A stretch of DNA of 64,000 nucleotides from Rhodococcus sp. 1168 (lineage in GTDB: Bacteria > Actinomycetota > Actinomycetes > Mycobacteriales > Mycobacteriaceae), in NCBI RefSeq assembly GCF_002091955.1, contig NZ_MKKY01000039.1, positions 1-64,000 of the forward strand. Reading direction: 5' to 3'. Under the pieces are notes generated by a model. That model made no database searches. It saw only the letters and a list, made by a program, of their open reading frames with translations, and was not told the DNA's origin. A program made the translations under genes and the position numbers. This document shows, one piece after another, positions 37,801 through 48,361 of this stretch (positions within the stretch are counted from its first letter, which is position 1; each line of letters opens with the position of its first letter).

Positions 37801-38693
37801 GATCGATCCCCCTCGCGTGCGGTGCCACGAACGATACCGAAAAGATGGGCGCACAGAGCCCGGTATTCATCGTGGTTCGGGACCGCAGCGCCGGCCTGCG
37901 TCATGAAAGCGGTGAAAGCGGTCTCGGACTCCGAGGCGACGATCTCGTTCAATTCACGAAGCGATTCGGCGAGCGCGCTTCTGGCACGCCCGGCGTAGGG
38001 GTTACCCGACTGGACATCCCAGTACACCTCCGGTTCGCCACCGGCGACGCGATCGACAAGAGCTAGCAGCGTGGTTGCCGGCGGTGGAGCGAGAGAATCG
38101 ATCAGTCTCGGGTCCACTTCGAGCTTTGCCAGGGCCGAACCGAACGCAAGGACTGCGGCGTGGGTCAGCGCCTGTGTCGCTGCAGCCAGTCGATCGTGCT
38201 GCTCGGCGTCGACGTGCACGACTCGGCCGCCCCAGTCGGAGATCCGTCCGAGGAAGTTTTCGACTGCGCCACCGTCGCGGTGGACCACGGCGGCAACTGG
38301 GCGGCCGTCCATCCCGAGAGATGGAGCGAACATGGGGTTGATGCCCAGAATCGAACCGGGCGGGTCGGCGGAGGCGACCTTCCGGGCGAAGGCGGACTTG
38401 ACGGACAGCGTCTCCACCAGAAGTGAACGGTCGTGGAGGAAGGTCAGTTCGGTCTCGAGTGCCACCGATTCCGGTACCGCGAGCACGACCAGCGGGGCAG
38501 CGCTCAGCACGGCTCGTACTTCGACGTCGGGGCTGACGATGTCGCCGAGGAGGTGTTCGATACCGGGCCTTGCCACGCCCGGCGTCGCCGGATCGACGGT
38601 GAGCACCGAGTCGCCGTCAGCGGCGAGTAGGGATGCGATCAATCGCCCCACGTCACCGCTGCCGCCGATGACCACTGCGTCGAACCTCGTCAT
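37797..38693 (-). CDS. Prephenate dehydrogenase-like enzyme (TyrA/PapC family)
   Basis: The 298-residue product (ATG at 38693) has an N-terminal NAD(P) Rossmann start (GGSGDVGRLIAS, residues 10-21) and the family's dimer region (QALTHAAVLAF ~174-184). TyrA enzymes oxidatively decarboxylate prephenate; PapC enzymes do the same to 4-amino-4-deoxyprephenate. The usual HPMFGP/HPIAG motif reads INPMFAP here, with Asn119 where the catalytic His that contacts the 4-hydroxyl normally sits. Together with the coupled N-oxygenase this suggests an amino-substituted substrate, but a divergent housekeeping TyrA is possible. It lies 36 bases after the DUF4442 gene and probably shares its promoter. Confidence 0.8.
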   Translation of the reverse strand: MTRFDAVVIGGSGDVGRLIASLLAADGDSVLTVDPATPGVARPGIEHLLGDIVSPDVEVRAVLSAAPLVVLAVPESVALETELTFLHDRSLLVETLSVKSAFARKVASADPPGSILGINPMFAPSLGMDGRPVAAVVHRDGGAVENFLGRISDWGGRVVHVDAEQHDRLAAATQALTHAAVLAFGSALAKLEVDPRLIDSLAPPPATTLLALVDRVAGGEPEVYWDVQSGNPYAGRARSALAESLRELNEIVASESETAFTAFMTQAGAAVPNHDEYRALCAHLFGIVRGTAREGDRS

Positions 38694-38729
38694 ACGAGCA
38701 GTATTGCCCCTTCCGGTGACCGGCATCGT

Positions 38730-39233
38730 TCAACGGTTGCGGGAGATCCAGACCGTGATGTCGGCGTGCACCACTTCGAGTCCGTGGGCATCGGTGATCG
38801 ACACTGGCACGACGAGATCGAAGCCCCCTTCGGTGGAGTCGTCGATCGCGTCGAAGTCGGGAAGTTCGGCCAACTCTGCGACAGCAATCAACGACGTGGT
38901 GGCTTTTGCCAGATAGCGGACGTTCATCTCTTTGGGTATCCAGCGATGGGTTGTCGGTACCGTCGCCTCGGCAAGCATTCCCATCGCGGTTTCGGCAAGA
39001 TTGCATGCGGCGATGGCATGGAAGGTCCCGAGGTGGTTTCGGATTCCCCACCACTTCGGAGCCGTCACGGTGCATTTGCCCGGTGCCATCGAGCGCACCC
39101 GGGGGAGAACAGAGCCGAAGTAGGGCACACGCACACACATCGCGAGCGAGAACACAGCCGATCCCACTGTGTTCCGAGGCAGTCGTAGCCAGGCGCGATA
39201 GGCGAGTCCGGTGTTGGGTTGCGTCGTATCCAT
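38730..39233 (-). CDS. DUF4442 hotdog-fold protein (PaaI-like thioesterase relative)
   Basis: The 167-residue product resembles DUF4442, a hotdog-fold family related to acyl-CoA thioesterases. Features seen are the segment NHLGTFHAIAACNLAETAMG (about 66-85), in the position of the hotdog helix, and the following beta-rich half ending in ITVWISRN. The substrate is unknown. It is the first gene of a likely minus-strand operon with the dehydrogenase and N-oxygenase, and its start codon lies nine bases from a palindromic operator-like site. It diverges from rpsJ. Confidence 0.75.
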   Translation of the reverse strand: MDTTQPNTGLAYRAWLRLPRNTVGSAVFSLAMCVRVPYFGSVLPRVRSMAPGKCTVTAPKWWGIRNHLGTFHAIAACNLAETAMGMLAEATVPTTHRWIPKEMNVRYLAKATTSLIAVAELAELPDFDAIDDSTEGGFDLVVPVSITDAHGLEVVHADITVWISRNR

Positions 39234-39241
39234 GGACCTAC

Positions 39242-39257
39242 CTTACTGCTGAGTAAG
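39242..39257. promoter_or_regulatory. TetR-operator-like palindrome before the DUF4442 gene
   Basis: CTTACT (39242-39247) and AGTAAG (39252-39257) flank GCTG, a perfect six-base dyad placed just upstream of the minus-strand ATG at 39233. TTACT-n4-AGTAA sites are typical of TetR-family operators in mycolic-acid actinobacteria, often for acyl-lipid genes. No TetR gene is in the window. Confidence 0.5.
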
Positions 39258-39298
39258 TTCGACTGGTGAGCGAGCTGTGAGTGTGTACGAGGCCTGAT

Positions 39299-39327
39299 TT
39301 GTGCTCGAGTCCTGTCTGCGGCATACT
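39299..39327 (+). promoter_or_regulatory. Candidate promoter of the S10 operon (rpsJ)
   Basis: TTGTGC (39299-39304), 17 bases, CATACT (39322-39327). Four bases later comes CGGGTTGCCTG, the same element at the same distance as in the rplN and rpsH promoters. That parallel is the main support for the call. Confidence 0.6.
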
Positions 39328-39730
39328 GGTCGGGTTGCCTGGACACGGGCGCGGTCTTTCGCGGCCGCACCTGGGTGAAGTAGTTCCAAGCAGTTGGATC
39401 AAGTAGTACGAAGAACCAGCACTCCAAGTGAGTGCGTCCGGTTATGCAGCTTCGGAAGCGAAGACCCCCGGGTCGGACATTGTGAAGTAGCGGTCGAAAT
39501 GTCAGTAGAAATACGACACGCCCGACCGCGTGGACCGGAGAACCATGACAGATGAACAGCGGCAACGGATCGGGTAACGCCTGATCGCCAACGTTCGGTT
39601 CGTCGTGTGAGCACGAAGGCAGTTCGAGTTCGACGGCTCTCGGGTCGGCTGGACTCGGGGACTGTGCATACGAGGTGGAGCAGGCCGAACGGCCGGTTCT
39701 ACGAAAAGCGGCAAGAAAAGGACACTAAGC
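39328..39730 (+). promoter_or_regulatory. Long 5' leader of the S10 operon
   Basis: About 400 bases separate the predicted start point from rpsJ, with no gene in between. Short hairpin-capable segments occur, for example TCGTG/CACGA at 39602-39615 and GGCCG/CGGCC near 39685-39697. In other bacteria the S10 leader mediates L4 autoregulation; no known structure was recognised here. Confidence 0.4.
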
Positions 39731-40036
39731 GTGGCGGGACAAAAGATCCGCATCAGGCTCAAGGCCTACGACCATGAGGCGATCGATGCGTCAGCACGCA
39801 AGATCGTCGAGACGGTCACCCGTACGGGTGCCCGCGTCGTCGGACCGGTGCCGTTGCCGACCGAAAAGAACGTGTACTGCGTCATCCGTTCGCCCCACAA
39901 GTACAAGGATTCGCGCGAACACTTCGAGATGCGCACTCACAAGCGGCTCATTGACATCCTCGACCCGACGCCGAAGACGGTCGACGCGCTCATGCGCATC
40001 GATTTGCCTGCCAGTGTCGATGTCAACATCCAGTGA
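39731..40036 (+). CDS. rpsJ: 30S ribosomal protein S10
   Basis: The 101-residue protein of the 30S head begins [18 protein letters not shown], the standard actinobacterial S10 start, and has the usual length. S10 also acts in Nus-dependent antitermination. The GTG at 39731 follows AAAGGA. It is the first gene of the S10 operon and its stop is followed after 14 bases by rplC. Confidence 0.98.
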   Translation: MAGQKIRIRLKAYDHEAIDASARKIVETVTRTGARVVGPVPLPTEKNVYCVIRSPHKYKDSREHFEMRTHKRLIDILDPTPKTVDALMRIDLPASVDVNIQ

Positions 40037-40050
40037 GCGCGGAGACAACG

Positions 40051-40716
40051 ATGACTGATAACAAGAATCGGCCTGCGACAGGAATTCTGGGCACCAAGCT
40101 CGGAATGACCCAGGTCTTCGACGAAAACAATCGCGTCGTCCCGGTGACCGTGATCAAGGCTGGCCCCAATGTGGTCACCCAGATTCGCACCATGGAACGC
40201 GACGGCTACAGCGCCGTCCAGGTCGCATTCGGTGCGATCGACCCGCGCAAGGTCAACAAGCCGATCACCGGCCAGTTCGAAAAGGCAGGCGTCACGCCCC
40301 GTCGTCACGTCGTGGAGTTCCGCGTCGCCGATGCCTCCAAGTTCGAGGTAGGCCAGGAGCTCACCGCTGCAGTGTTCGAGGACGGCGCATACGTCGACGT
40401 CACCGGCACCAGCAAGGGCAAGGGCTTCGCCGGAACCATGAAGCGTCACGGCTTCAAGGGTCAGGGAGCCAGCCACGGTACACAGGCTGTGCACCGTCGC
40501 CCAGGATCTATCGGTGGCTGCGCCACTCCGGGTCGCGTATTCAAGGGAATGCGTATGTCCGGACGTATGGGCGGCGATCGTGTAACCACGCAGAACCTCT
40601 CGGTCCACAAGGTGGACAGCGAGAACGGGCTTCTGCTGATCAAGGGAGCAATCCCGGGCCGTCGCGGCAACGTCGTGATCGTCAAGTCTGCATTGAAGGG
40701 TGGTGCACGGGCATGA
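40051..40716 (+). CDS. rplC: 50S ribosomal protein L3
   Basis: The 221-residue L3 is an early-assembly 50S protein reaching to the peptidyl transferase centre. It is recognised by [15 protein letters not shown] at the N-terminus and [19 protein letters not shown] near 147-165. The ATG at 40051 with GGAG six bases upstream is preferred over an in-frame GTG at 40033 that overlaps the rpsJ stop. Its stop overlaps the rplD start (ATGA). Confidence 0.97.
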   Translation: MTDNKNRPATGILGTKLGMTQVFDENNRVVPVTVIKAGPNVVTQIRTMERDGYSAVQVAFGAIDPRKVNKPITGQFEKAGVTPRRHVVEFRVADASKFEVGQELTAAVFEDGAYVDVTGTSKGKGFAGTMKRHGFKGQGASHGTQAVHRRPGSIGGCATPGRVFKGMRMSGRMGGDRVTTQNLSVHKVDSENGLLLIKGAIPGRRGNVVIVKSALKGGARA

Positions 40717-41390
40717 CCAGCCTCGACAAGAAGACCGAAACCAACCTGACGCTGAACGTCAAGGAGCTCGGCGGCAAGACCAACGGAACCGTTGATCTGC
40801 CTGCCGCGATCTTCGACGCGCCTGCCAACATCGCGCTCCTGCATCAGGTCGTCGTTGCGCAGCTCGCAGCAGCTCGTCAGGGAACCCACTCCACGAAGAC
40901 TCGTGGCGAGGTTCGCGGTGGCGGCAAGAAGCCATACCGTCAGAAGGGAACCGGTCGCGCCCGTCAGGGCTCGACGCGTGCACCTCAGTTCGTCGGCGGC
41001 GGCACGGTCCACGGACCGAAGCCGCGTGACTACAGCCAGCGCACACCCAAGAAGATGATTGCTGCCGCTCTGCGCGGTGCCCTCTCCGATCGGGCTCGCA
41101 GCGAGCGCATTCACGTCATCACCGAACTGGTTGCCGGGCAGGTTCCTTCCACAAAGGGTGCCAAGACGTTCCTCGCCGAGCTCTCCGACCGTAAAAAGGT
41201 CCTGCTCGTCGTCGGCCGCGAAGACACCGCAGCGTGGAAGAGCGTCCAGAACCTGGACGGCGTGCACCCCATCGCACCCGACCAGCTCAACACGTACGAC
41301 GTGCTCGAAGCTGATGACGTCATCTTCAGCGTGGAAGCGCTGAATACGTTCATCGCAGGTCCTGCGAAGAACGAGGAGGATAGCAAGTGA
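40713..41390 (+). CDS. rplD: 50S ribosomal protein L4
   Basis: The 225-residue L4 lines the peptide exit tunnel and in many bacteria represses its own operon. Diagnostic stretches are [19 protein letters not shown] and [15 protein letters not shown] in the tunnel loop. It overlaps rplC and rplW by four bases at each end (ATGA, GTGA), so translation is coupled. Confidence 0.97.
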   Translation: MTSLDKKTETNLTLNVKELGGKTNGTVDLPAAIFDAPANIALLHQVVVAQLAAARQGTHSTKTRGEVRGGGKKPYRQKGTGRARQGSTRAPQFVGGGTVHGPKPRDYSQRTPKKMIAAALRGALSDRARSERIHVITELVAGQVPSTKGAKTFLAELSDRKKVLLVVGREDTAAWKSVQNLDGVHPIAPDQLNTYDVLEADDVIFSVEALNTFIAGPAKNEEDSK

Positions 41391-41692
41391 CCACCATCGC
41401 CGATCCCCGCGACATCTTGCTGGCGCCGGTCATCTCCGAGAAGTCCTATGGGCTGATCGAAGAAGGTACATACACCTTCCTGGTGCACCCGGACTCGAAC
41501 AAGACGCAGATCAAGATCGCCGTCGAGAAAATTTTCGACGTCACCGTGACCAGCGTCAATACGATGAACCGTCAGGGCAAGCGAAAGCGGACCCGATTCG
41601 GTTACGGCAAGCGCAAGGACACCAAGCGCGCGCTCGTAACGCTCTCCGCCGACAGCAAGCCCATCGAGATCTTCGGAGGTCCGGTCGCGTAA
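41387..41692 (+). CDS. rplW: 50S ribosomal protein L23
   Basis: The 101-residue L23 lies at the tunnel exit and docks trigger factor and SRP. It is recognised by [15 protein letters not shown] and the C-terminal [18 protein letters not shown]. The GTG start overlaps the rplD stop. Confidence 0.97.
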   Translation: MTTIADPRDILLAPVISEKSYGLIEEGTYTFLVHPDSNKTQIKIAVEKIFDVTVTSVNTMNRQGKRKRTRFGYGKRKDTKRALVTLSADSKPIEIFGGPVA

Positions 41693-41731
41693 GCGACTGG
41701 GACTCTTCGGATATAGAGGACGAGAAGACTC

Positions 41732-42571
41732 ATGGCAATCCGTAAGTACAAGCCGACCACTCCGGGCCGTCGTGGTTCGAGCGTCTCCGATTTCGCGGAG
41801 ATCACTCGCAGCACACCCGAGAAGTCGCTGGTTCGCCCCCTGCACGGTCGCGGTGGACGTAACGCACACGGTCGTATCACCACCCGGCACAAGGGTGGCG
41901 GACACAAGCGCGCGTACCGTCTGATCGATTTCCGTCGCAACGACAAAGACGGCGTGCCGGCCAAGGTCGCTCACATCGAGTACGACCCGAACCGCACAGC
42001 CAATATCGCATTGCTGCACTTCGCAGACGGCGAGAAGCGCTACATCGTTGCACCCAAGGGCATCGCTCAGGGTTCTCCGATCGAATCGGGCGCCAACGCC
42101 GACATCAAGCCGGGCAACAACCTGCCTTTGCGCAACATCCCGACGGGTACGACCATTCACGCGGTCGAGCTTCGTCCGGGCGGCGGCGCGAAGATGGCAC
42201 GTTCTGCCGGTGCGAGCATCCAGCTCCTCGGTAAGGAAGGCGCCTACGCCACATTGCGTATGCCTTCCGGTGAAATCCGTCGCGTCGACGTGCGCTGCCG
42301 CGCAACTGTCGGCGAGGTCGGCAACGCCGAGCAGTCGAACATCAACTGGGGCAAGGCCGGCCGCATGCGTTGGAAGGGCAAGCGCCCCTCCGTCCGTGGT
42401 GTCGTCATGAACCCGGTCGACCACCCGCACGGTGGTGGTGAGGGTAAGACCTCCGGTGGCCGCCACCCGGTCAGCCCGTGGGGACAGGCCGAAGGCCGTA
42501 CCCGCAGTAGGAAGAAGGCGAGCGACAAGCTCATCGTCCGTCGTCGCCGTACCGGCAAGAACAAGCGCTAG
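41732..42571 (+). CDS. rplB: 50S ribosomal protein L2
   Basis: The 279-residue L2 is essential for subunit association and the peptidyl transferase centre. The start [15 protein letters not shown], the central [11 protein letters not shown] and the C-terminal [13 protein letters not shown] with its conserved His are all present. It starts 39 bases after rplW with AGAGGA upstream. Confidence 0.98.
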   Translation: MAIRKYKPTTPGRRGSSVSDFAEITRSTPEKSLVRPLHGRGGRNAHGRITTRHKGGGHKRAYRLIDFRRNDKDGVPAKVAHIEYDPNRTANIALLHFADGEKRYIVAPKGIAQGSPIESGANADIKPGNNLPLRNIPTGTTIHAVELRPGGGAKMARSAGASIQLLGKEGAYATLRMPSGEIRRVDVRCRATVGEVGNAEQSNINWGKAGRMRWKGKRPSVRGVVMNPVDHPHGGGEGKTSGGRHPVSPWGQAEGRTRSRKKASDKLIVRRRRTGKNKR

Positions 42572-42584
42572 GAGGGAGTTCAGA

Positions 42585-42862
42585 ATGCCACGCAGCCTGA
42601 AGAAAGGCCCGTTCGTAGACGATCACCTCCTCGCGAAGGTCGACGTCCAGAACGATAAGGGAACCAAGCAGGTCATCAAGACCTGGTCCCGCCGCTCGAC
42701 AATTCTCCCCGACTTCATCGGACACACGTTCGCGGTGCACGACGGCCGCAAGCACGTGCCGGTGTTCGTATCCGACTCGATGGTCGGACACAAGCTCGGA
42801 GAGTTCGCACCGACCCGCACGTTCAAGGGTCATATCAAGGACGACCGGAAGGCGAAGAGGCG

Positions 42863-42866
<4 letters not shown>
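42585..42866 (+). CDS. rpsS: 30S ribosomal protein S19
   Basis: The 93-residue S19 of the 30S head starts [16 protein letters not shown] and ends in the basic tail DDRKAKRR. The ATG at 42585 follows a strong GGAGGGAG. Longer in-frame starts inside rplB are rejected by family length. It overlaps rplV by four bases (ATGA). Confidence 0.98.
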
Positions 42867-44100
<1,234 letters not shown>

Positions 44101-44102
44101 CG

Positions 44103-44519
44103 ATGTTGATCCCACGGCGGGTCAAACACCGCAAGCAGCACCACCCTCGACGTTCGGGTGCCGCCAAGGGCGGAACCGCTGTGACGTTCGGTGACTACGG
44201 CATTCAGGCTCTCGAGCCCGCCTACATCACGAACCGTCAGATCGAGGCTGCTCGTATCGCGATCACTCGCCACATCAAGCGTGGTGGCAAGGTCTGGATC
44301 AACATCTTCCCGGACCGCCCCCTCACCAAGAAGCCTGCCGAGACCCGCATGGGTTCCGGCAAGGGTTCGCCCGAGTGGTGGATTGCGAACGTCAAGCCGG
44401 GCCGTGTGCTCTTCGAGCTCTCGTACCCGGACGACACCGTTGCGCGTGAGGCACTTACTCGCGCCATCCACAAGCTGCCTATCAAGGCACGCATTATCAC
44501 CCGGGAGGAGCAGTTCTGA
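44103..44519 (+). CDS. rplP: 50S ribosomal protein L16
   Basis: The 138-residue L16 sits near the A-site tRNA. It starts [15 protein letters not shown] and carries [20 protein letters not shown] in the conserved loop. It is separated from rpsC by two bases, and its stop overlaps the rpmC ATG by one base. Confidence 0.98.
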   Translation: MLIPRRVKHRKQHHPRRSGAAKGGTAVTFGDYGIQALEPAYITNRQIEAARIAITRHIKRGGKVWINIFPDRPLTKKPAETRMGSGKGSPEWWIANVKPGRVLFELSYPDDTVAREALTRAIHKLPIKARIITREEQF

Positions 44520-44764
44520 TGGCTACCGGAACCCCAGCCGCAGAGCTCCGTGAGCTCACCGGTGAAGAATTGGTCAACAAGCTGCGCGAGTCGAAGGAAG
44601 AACTCTTCAACCTTCGCTTCCAGATGGCGACCGGACAGTTGGACAACAACCGTCGCCTGCGCGTAGTACGCCACGAGATTGCTCGTATCTACACGGTGCT
44701 GCGTGAGCGCGAGCTCGGTCTGGCCACCGGTCCTGCCGAGGACACTGCAGGTGACGCGGCATGA
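44519..44764 (+). CDS. rpmC: 50S ribosomal protein L29
   Basis: The 81-residue L29 is a helical hairpin at the tunnel exit, recognised by [21 protein letters not shown] and [14 protein letters not shown] short acidic C-terminal extension follows. It overlaps rpsQ by four bases (ATGA). Confidence 0.97.
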   Translation: MATGTPAAELRELTGEELVNKLRESKEELFNLRFQMATGQLDNNRRLRVVRHEIARIYTVLRERELGLATGPAEDTAGDAA

Positions 44765-45039
44765 GCGAGGAAAAGACAGTGACTGAAACACGCAACAACC
44801 GCAAGATTCGGATCGGCTATGTCGTCTCCGACAAGATGGAGAAGACGATCGTGGTCGAGCTCGAAGACAGGGTCAAGCACCCTCTCTACAGCAAGATCAT
44901 CCGTCGCACCACGAAGGTCAAGGCTCATGACGAGAACGGTGTCGCCGGTGTAGGCGACCGCGTTCAGCTCATGGAGACCCGTCCGCTGTCCGCCACGAAG
45001 CACTGGCGTCTGGTAGAGGTTCTCGAAAAGGCCAAGTAG
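44761..45039 (+). CDS. rpsQ: 30S ribosomal protein S17
   Basis: The 92-residue S17 is a primary 16S rRNA binder with an OB fold: [17 protein letters not shown] and [14 protein letters not shown] are diagnostic. It has a short N-terminal extension. It is the last gene of the S10 operon here; a perfect terminator follows 13 bases later, and rplN lies 5.3 kb away behind an inserted minus-strand cassette. Confidence 0.97.
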   Translation: MSEEKTVTETRNNRKIRIGYVVSDKMEKTIVVELEDRVKHPLYSKIIRRTTKVKAHDENGVAGVGDRVQLMETRPLSATKHWRLVEVLEKAK

Positions 45040-45052
45040 GTAGCAACACAAC

Positions 45053-45090
45053 AAAGCCCCCGTCCGCTGTGCGGACGGGGGCTTTGCTGT
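45053..45090. terminator. Terminator of the S10 operon
   Basis: Perfect 15-base arms (45053-45067 and 45071-45085; AAAGCCCCCGTCCGC) with a three-base loop, bounded by A-run and T-run. The symmetry allows it to act on both strands, so it can also stop transcription from the converging minus-strand cassette. Confidence 0.93.
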
Positions 45091-45150
45091 GTGCAGACGA
45101 GCACGCTGTATTCACGGTAGGCCGCGCACAGCGGCGCTGTCGTCTTCGTG

Positions 45151-45180
45151 GGCGGACGTCTCCAGTGCGATTAGTCCGCC
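45151..45180 (-). terminator. Possible terminator of the minus-strand cassette
   Basis: GGCGGAC (45151-45157) and GTCCGCC (45174-45180) form a seven-base stem just after the stop codon of the ATPase gene. No T-run follows, so this is weak; the hairpin at 45053 may do the work. Confidence 0.35.
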
Positions 45181-45184
45181 TACC

Positions 45185-48100
45185 TCATCCTCGCGCCAAT
45201 TGGATGACCTCTTCTTCGGTCGGCGGACTCTTCGGGTGATAGGACAGGCAGAGCCTGGTTTTGGTGCGTACGAACGAGGACTCTTCGACCGCTGCGTAGA
45301 ACTCGCCGGCGGGGAGCTTGCCGATGTCGGGGATCGTTCCGCCCTTGACCCGCGCAACTTCCTTGGCAGCCTCGATTTGTACCGGTGCGTTGAGTCGACC
45401 GTAGAACTGTGTGCCACAGTTTCCCGGGATCTTGTTGTTGAGACCCTTCGGTGCCTGTGTCGCGAAGACCATCCCCAATCCGTACTTCCTGGCCTGCGAC
45501 ACCAGCGCAAGAGTGCTGTGGAGGCAGATCGTCGTACGATCCGATGGGGCGAAGTTCTGAGCCTCGTCGAGCACGAACAATCCACCGAGCGGTCGATCGC
45601 CGGCCGGGTTTTTCTTGATCCATGCGAACAGTGCCATCTGAAGCTGATTGACGAAGTTCTCCTTTTGCGATGCCGTCGTCAGTCCAGACATGTTGATGAC
45701 CGAGATTCGTGCGCCCTTCCCCGCGTTGGGAGTGAGCAGCATGCCTGGATCTGCCGACGATCCCGCACCGCCGAACAGGGGATCGGTAGTGGTGGACGCT
45801 TTCAAGTTTTCTGCGAGGTCGGCAGCAATCTTCACGCCGTTCTTGAGGGTGCTGGCACCGTCCGGAAAGTTCTCGAGGAGGTCGATGAAATCGTCCAGAC
45901 TTCCCTGCGAACGATGGCCGAAGTCGACCAGCGCTTGGCGAAGCACCGCCATCATCTGTCGACTCTTGGCCGTCCCGCCCACTGCCATTGCCTGTGGAGC
46001 CAACGAGGACAAGGCACTCTCCACCGCGGAATCGAATTCGTCTGGATCGTCGATGACCTCCGCGAAATTCGGCAAAGGCTGAAAGCTCAGTGCACGACCG
46101 GCACTACGACGAGGTGTCCACACGACTACCTCGCTGTCGGAGAAATAGTCCGAGGCCTTGGCTTCGTCGTCGCCCGTCCAGTTGCGAGTACCGCTGGGCC
46201 ACTCGACGCCCAGCCTCGACAGGTCGTTGTTGGGATCGAGCACTATTGCCGAGACACCTTTGAGAGCACACTCCTCGAGAAGGCGACGGATGAGAACCGT
46301 TTTGCCGGACCCGGAGCCGGCGAAGATAGCGGTGTGCTTACGGAGTGTCTCCAGTTCGACACTGACCTCGGGTCCACCTTCTGTCGGTGTCCCCAGCGGA
46401 ATCGCCGTGTCCGAGATTGGCTGTGCTGGCGGCCCCGGCGCGGCCGGTACCGGAGCCTGTTCTCCGGTTCGCGCGTCGGTGACAGGAAACAGGCTGGGGT
46501 CGGTAGCCGGTGGGCGAACGACGGTATTCGCTCCCGCGGTTTCGTCGAGAACCGGCGTCCTCGGAAGCACGTCGCGGAACAGGGCAATCTTGTGCGCGGG
46601 CTGCCTGGCAACCAGCCACGCCTGCAGGTTCTCGTCCTTCTCGGCGGCAAGGGTTTTCAAGGCGGACAGTGCGAGGACATCGCTTTCGGTGAACGAGACG
46701 ACGATCCCGCCCGCATCCTCGAAGGCTTGCACCGTCTTTGCGGTCTTGGGCCCACTAGGCCAGGGCGAAGAGCGCAGGATCACCAGACGTCGCTTGTCGG
46801 TTCCCTGCGTCAATCCAGCAGCAGTACAGGCCTTTTGGATCCTGTTCTGGACGGAGATCGGATGGGTGGCGGCAATCGCGCGAAAGCCCCAGTGCTCTTG
46901 GTCGTCCGTGACGTCGTCCAGGATTCTCCGTATCCGCCCGTGAAGGGACGGTTTACGCCCGGGTTCGGCATCGCGGGTGAATTTCTGTTGGACGGTGCCG
47001 GTTTCGGTGATCCAGGCATCGAGTCCAGCGCCGAGTAGAGAGGGCACCGTGTCGTCCTCGGCGTCGGCGTCGAGTGCTGAGAGATCGCCAACTGCAAGCA
47101 GTTCCGCGAATCGGGAATCGAGTTGTGCGAAATTGCCGGGGGGAGGGGGTGTCGCTACCGCCGGCGGCGCGACGGCTGGATTCAGGGTCGTAAGTTCGGT
47201 GATGTCGTTGTTGCGTAGGCAATGTTGGATGTGATCGTCCACGGTGCGCAGCAAGGTGCGCGGATTGTAAAGATTTACATCGTCGAATGCTTCGGTCGCG
47301 ATGGGCCACGTCGGATGTGGAGGAGTGAATCCAGCCTCTTCGTATCGGGCGGCGAAGCGTTTGGCGACGATCTCGACGCCGATCTCTCTCGTCGGAATCT
47401 GGTGCAGCGACTCTGCTACGTGAAAGCGGTCTTTCACCGACTCGACCGTGTTGTCGGCGATGAAAGTCCACGCACTGGGTAGTAGTGAAATGACCGCAAC
47501 GGTACGAACGAGGTTCTGTCGCAACCCCATCAGTCCGTGAGCGATATTGTCGAGTTGGGTGCCCTGTTCTGCTGTGAATACTCCTTTCGGATCGCTCTGC
47601 ATGCGTGACTGCGCTATGAGGGTGTCGATCTGATCGACAGCAACGACTGTGGGCGCACTCAGCGAAAGCAGCCACGAAATATCCACGGCCACTTGTTGTG
47701 AGGTCAGCACGGCATTGGGGAGACCCCAGTACGTCCGCTGCTCGTGGTCGAGTGCATCGTTCGATCGCAAGAACGCGTCGCCCAGATCCTGTAGGTCGAA
47801 GTCAGCGCTCGCTGCCAACACCAGTGCCCGCAGTGTGTGACGTGCTTGTTTGAGGTCCGGGTACTTGCGACGCAGTCGATCGATGAACTGCGATATCAAA
47901 TCGGGGCTGACGGTGCGCTCGCCCTGCAGAGCCCGGCACTCCATGCGGCCGAGTCCGACGTCGGTTCCGAGATCCCAGAGAAGCTTCTCGAGTTGGCTGT
48001 CGAAACCTGGTGTCGGTCTTTCGATGTCGGTGAGTATTCCGTGGAGGACCGAGTCCCAGAAAACTTTCTCGTCGAGCAATTCGATAAGGAAGAAGTAACC

Positions 48101-48361
48101 GCCGGCGTCTTGAACTTTTTCACGAACCTGGCCCAACATGTGAGTCTTGCCCGACCCGGCGGCTCCCTGGATCACCACTCCCAGCGGTTTCGAGGTCGAG
48201 CGCCTGTCAGCTTCGTCGAACGACCGCATGACGCTGCTCAGTGAGTTCTCGTTCATGCCACCGACGTGAAGTTCGTTGGTGCGCCAGACGTCGTCGGGGG
48301 TGGGGGCCCAGGTCAACTGAACGGAGGAGAGCGCTGCGTACTGCTCGGCGTCCATGGTCAT
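45185..48361 (-). CDS. Two-P-loop ATPase with HerA/FtsK-like C-terminal domain
   Basis: The 1058-residue protein starts at the ATG at 48361, whose A is the last base of the preceding gene's TGA. An upstream in-frame start at 48562 would lie inside that gene and is rejected. Two ATPase units can be seen. The N-terminal AAA-like one has Walker A GAAGSGKT (66-73) and Walker B VVAVDQID (239-246). A Pro/Ala-rich linker (~396-410) and a middle domain (~485-600, RRLVILRSSPWPSG) follow. The C-terminal unit has Walker A GSGSGKT (682-688), Walker B FVLDEAQ (929-935) and the ARKYGLGMVFATQAPKGL stretch (957-974) typical of HerA-type DNA translocases. It is likely a DNA-dependent motor working with the nuclease encoded upstream. 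Relatives occur in DNA end-resection and phage-defence systems; the exact family was not identified. Confidence 0.85.
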   Translation of the reverse strand: MTMDAEQYAALSSVQLTWAPTPDDVWRTNELHVGGMNENSLSSVMRSFDEADRRSTSKPLGVVIQGAAGSGKTHMLGQVREKVQDAGGYFFLIELLDEKVFWDSVLHGILTDIERPTPGFDSQLEKLLWDLGTDVGLGRMECRALQGERTVSPDLISQFIDRLRRKYPDLKQARHTLRALVLAASADFDLQDLGDAFLRSNDALDHEQRTYWGLPNAVLTSQQVAVDISWLLSLSAPTVVAVDQIDTLIAQSRMQSDPKGVFTAEQGTQLDNIAHGLMGLRQNLVRTVAVISLLPSAWTFIADNTVESVKDRFHVAESLHQIPTREIGVEIVAKRFAARYEEAGFTPPHPTWPIATEAFDDVNLYNPRTLLRTVDDHIQHCLRNNDITELTTLNPAVAPPAVATPPPPGNFAQLDSRFAELLAVGDLSALDADAEDDTVPSLLGAGLDAWITETGTVQQKFTRDAEPGRKPSLHGRIRRILDDVTDDQEHWGFRAIAATHPISVQNRIQKACTAAGLTQGTDKRRLVILRSSPWPSGPKTAKTVQAFEDAGGIVVSFTESDVLALSALKTLAAEKDENLQAWLVARQPAHKIALFRDVLPRTPVLDETAGANTVVRPPATDPSLFPVTDARTGEQAPVPAAPGPPAQPISDTAIPLGTPTEGGPEVSVELETLRKHTAIFAGSGSGKTVLIRRLLEECALKGVSAIVLDPNNDLSRLGVEWPSGTRNWTGDDEAKASDYFSDSEVVVWTPRRSAGRALSFQPLPNFAEVIDDPDEFDSAVESALSSLAPQAMAVGGTAKSRQMMAVLRQALVDFGHRSQGSLDDFIDLLENFPDGASTLKNGVKIAADLAENLKASTTTDPLFGGAGSSADPGMLLTPNAGKGARISVINMSGLTTASQKENFVNQLQMALFAWIKKNPAGDRPLGGLFVLDEAQNFAPSDRTTICLHSTLALVSQARKYGLGMVFATQAPKGLNNKIPGNCGTQFYGRLNAPVQIEAAKEVARVKGGTIPDIGKLPAGEFYAAVEESSFVRTKTRLCLSYHPKSPPTEEEVIQLARG

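Noticed and set aside
39234..39730. Small gene or tRNA in the rpsJ leader
   Set aside because: No open frame with protein-like composition and no tRNA cloverleaf were found; several hairpins fit a leader RNA instead.
45089..47038. 649-residue open frame on the plus strand opposite the HerA-like ATPase gene
   Set aside because: It is Arg/Gly/Cys-rich without domains, while the opposite strand encodes conserved Walker and HerA motifs.
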